Assembly: GCA_013694495.1 (NCBI GenBank)
Contig: JACDCH010000227.1
Span: 1 to 6,263, forward strand
Direction of reading: 5' to 3'
Source of the DNA: Acidimicrobiia bacterium
Lineage (GTDB): Bacteria > Actinomycetota > Acidimicrobiia > Acidimicrobiales > JACDCH01
Length of the DNA: 6,263 nt
The position numbers were made by a program, and so were the translations under genes. A model generated the notes under the pieces. That model worked only from the letters and a program-made list of their open reading frames with translations. It made no database searches and was not told the DNA's origin. Each line of letters opens with the position of its first letter. Positions within the stretch are counted from its first letter, which is position 1. This document shows positions 5,832 to 6,263 of the stretch, piece after piece.

Positions 5832-5850
5832 GGCCGCTCGACCTTCGGCC
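5832..5850 (-). terminator. Weak hairpin downstream of the amidase-family gene
   Basis: GGCCG (5832-5836) pairs with CGGCC (5846-5850) around nine bases, nine bases beyond the minus-strand stop at 5860. A CGAGAGG direct repeat flanks it (5827-5833 and 5853-5859). No T-run follows on the minus strand, so this is only a possible terminator. Confidence 0.25.
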
Positions 5851-5859
5851 GCCGAGAGG

Positions 5860-6263
5860 TCAGACGGGTTGGTGGGTCCAGGCGGTGACGGCGGCGGCGA
5901 TGGCGGTGGCGAAGATGGGGAGCTGGGCGACGACGGCCTTGGGGTCGCCCAGCTCGACCACGACGGCCGGCATCTTGGTGGCGCGGAGGACGGGCAGGCG
6001 CATGCCGTGGGGCTTCGCTGGCGGCTCGGGCGCGTGGGCGGCCAGGTGCTCGAGCACGAGGCCGGCCAGGCGGCGGCCGCCGATGGAGCTGAAGTCGTCG
6101 CGCTCGTAGAAGGCGCAGGTCACGCCGGGTTCCGGGCGCACCACGAGGCCGACGAACACGTCGGCGCCGAAGCCGTTGGCGGCGTCGGCCTGGGCGTCGC
6201 CGTCGGGCGCCTGGATGACCTCCACGACAGCCCCGGACGCCGTGAGGATGCGGCCCACGGCGG
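5860..6263 (-). CDS. N-acetylmuramoyl-L-alanine amidase (amidase_3) family protein, C-terminal part, CwlM-like by position
   Basis: The 3' part of a minus-strand gene; the frame stays open through the right edge, so the true start lies outside. About 134 codons are visible. The segment LPVLRATKMPAVVVELG and its alanine-rich end match the C-terminal third of amidase_3 enzymes, which cleave the lactyl-amide bond between muramic acid and the stem peptide; the glutamate in VELG sits at the usual catalytic position. Upstream, where active enzymes have a zinc-ligand histidine in an S-I-H-A-N-like strand, this protein reads GADVFVGLVVRPEPG with no histidine. A gene of this family convergent with parB is also found in mycobacteria (cwlM), whose product controls MurA rather than cutting peptidoglycan. 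The likeness is from position and the missing ligand; the N-terminal domains cannot be seen. Confidence 0.75.
   Translation of the reverse strand, partial: AVGRILTASGAVVEVIQAPDGDAQADAANGFGADVFVGLVVRPEPGVTCAFYERDDFSSIGGRRLAGLVLEHLAAHAPEPPAKPHGMRLPVLRATKMPAVVVELGDPKAVVAQLPIFATAIAAAVTAWTHQPV

Noticed and set aside
5685..5859. A complete replication origin in this gap
   Set aside because: There are only three box-like sites and no AT-rich unwinding element, and dnaA/dnaN are not adjacent; the sequence supports a DnaA-box cluster only.
5661..5888. Plus-strand 75-codon frame after parB starting at TTG
   Set aside because: It has no Shine-Dalgarno, runs through the DnaA boxes and into the amidase gene on the other strand, and has no recognisable protein features.

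Overview
The window is a block of chromosomal core genes from near the replication origin of a high-GC, Gram-positive-type bacterium. The order rnpA (3' end) - yidD - yidC - jag - rsmG - parS - parA - parB, followed by a convergent amidase-family gene, is the arrangement known from Actinomycetota; in Mycobacterium tuberculosis it is Rv3923c to Rv3915. The very GC-rich third codon positions, the GTG and TTG starts, the lysine-rich YidC tail and the TTGTCCACA-type DnaA boxes agree with this. The form of YidC, and a Jag protein that keeps its N-terminal Jag domain, point towards Acidimicrobiia or relatives rather than mycobacteria or streptomycetes; this placement is inference.

Layout. Positions 1-3094 are a tightly packed plus-strand cluster. 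The rnpA 3' end, yidD, a possible 63-codon bridging ORF, yidC, jag and rsmG overlap by a few bases or nearly touch, which suggests translational coupling. Their products mature tRNA (RnpA), insert membrane proteins (YidD, YidC), bind RNA in connection with cell envelope control (Jag) and methylate 16S rRNA (RsmG). Positions 3095-3197 form a short gap with two parS sites whose centres are 42 bp apart. Positions 3198-5619 hold parA and parB, overlapping by 20 bp. ParA, ParB and the parS sites together form the chromosome segregation machine. Positions 5620-5859 are a convergent intergenic region with a two-part hairpin and a cluster of three DnaA-box-like sites spaced 12 bp apart. From 5860 to the right edge runs the 3' part of a minus-strand amidase_3-family gene.

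I see no mobile element, CRISPR array, tRNA or rRNA, and no wholly new multi-gene system. What deserves a second look are departures inside familiar parts: a roughly 245-residue Pro/Ala/acidic N-terminal extension on ParA; an internal ribosome-binding site and ATG in jag that would give a KH-R3H-only protein; loss of the conserved groove arginine in YidC TM1; an amidase lacking the expected zinc-ligand histidine; DnaA boxes beyond parB; and a possible small ORF filling the yidD-yidC gap.
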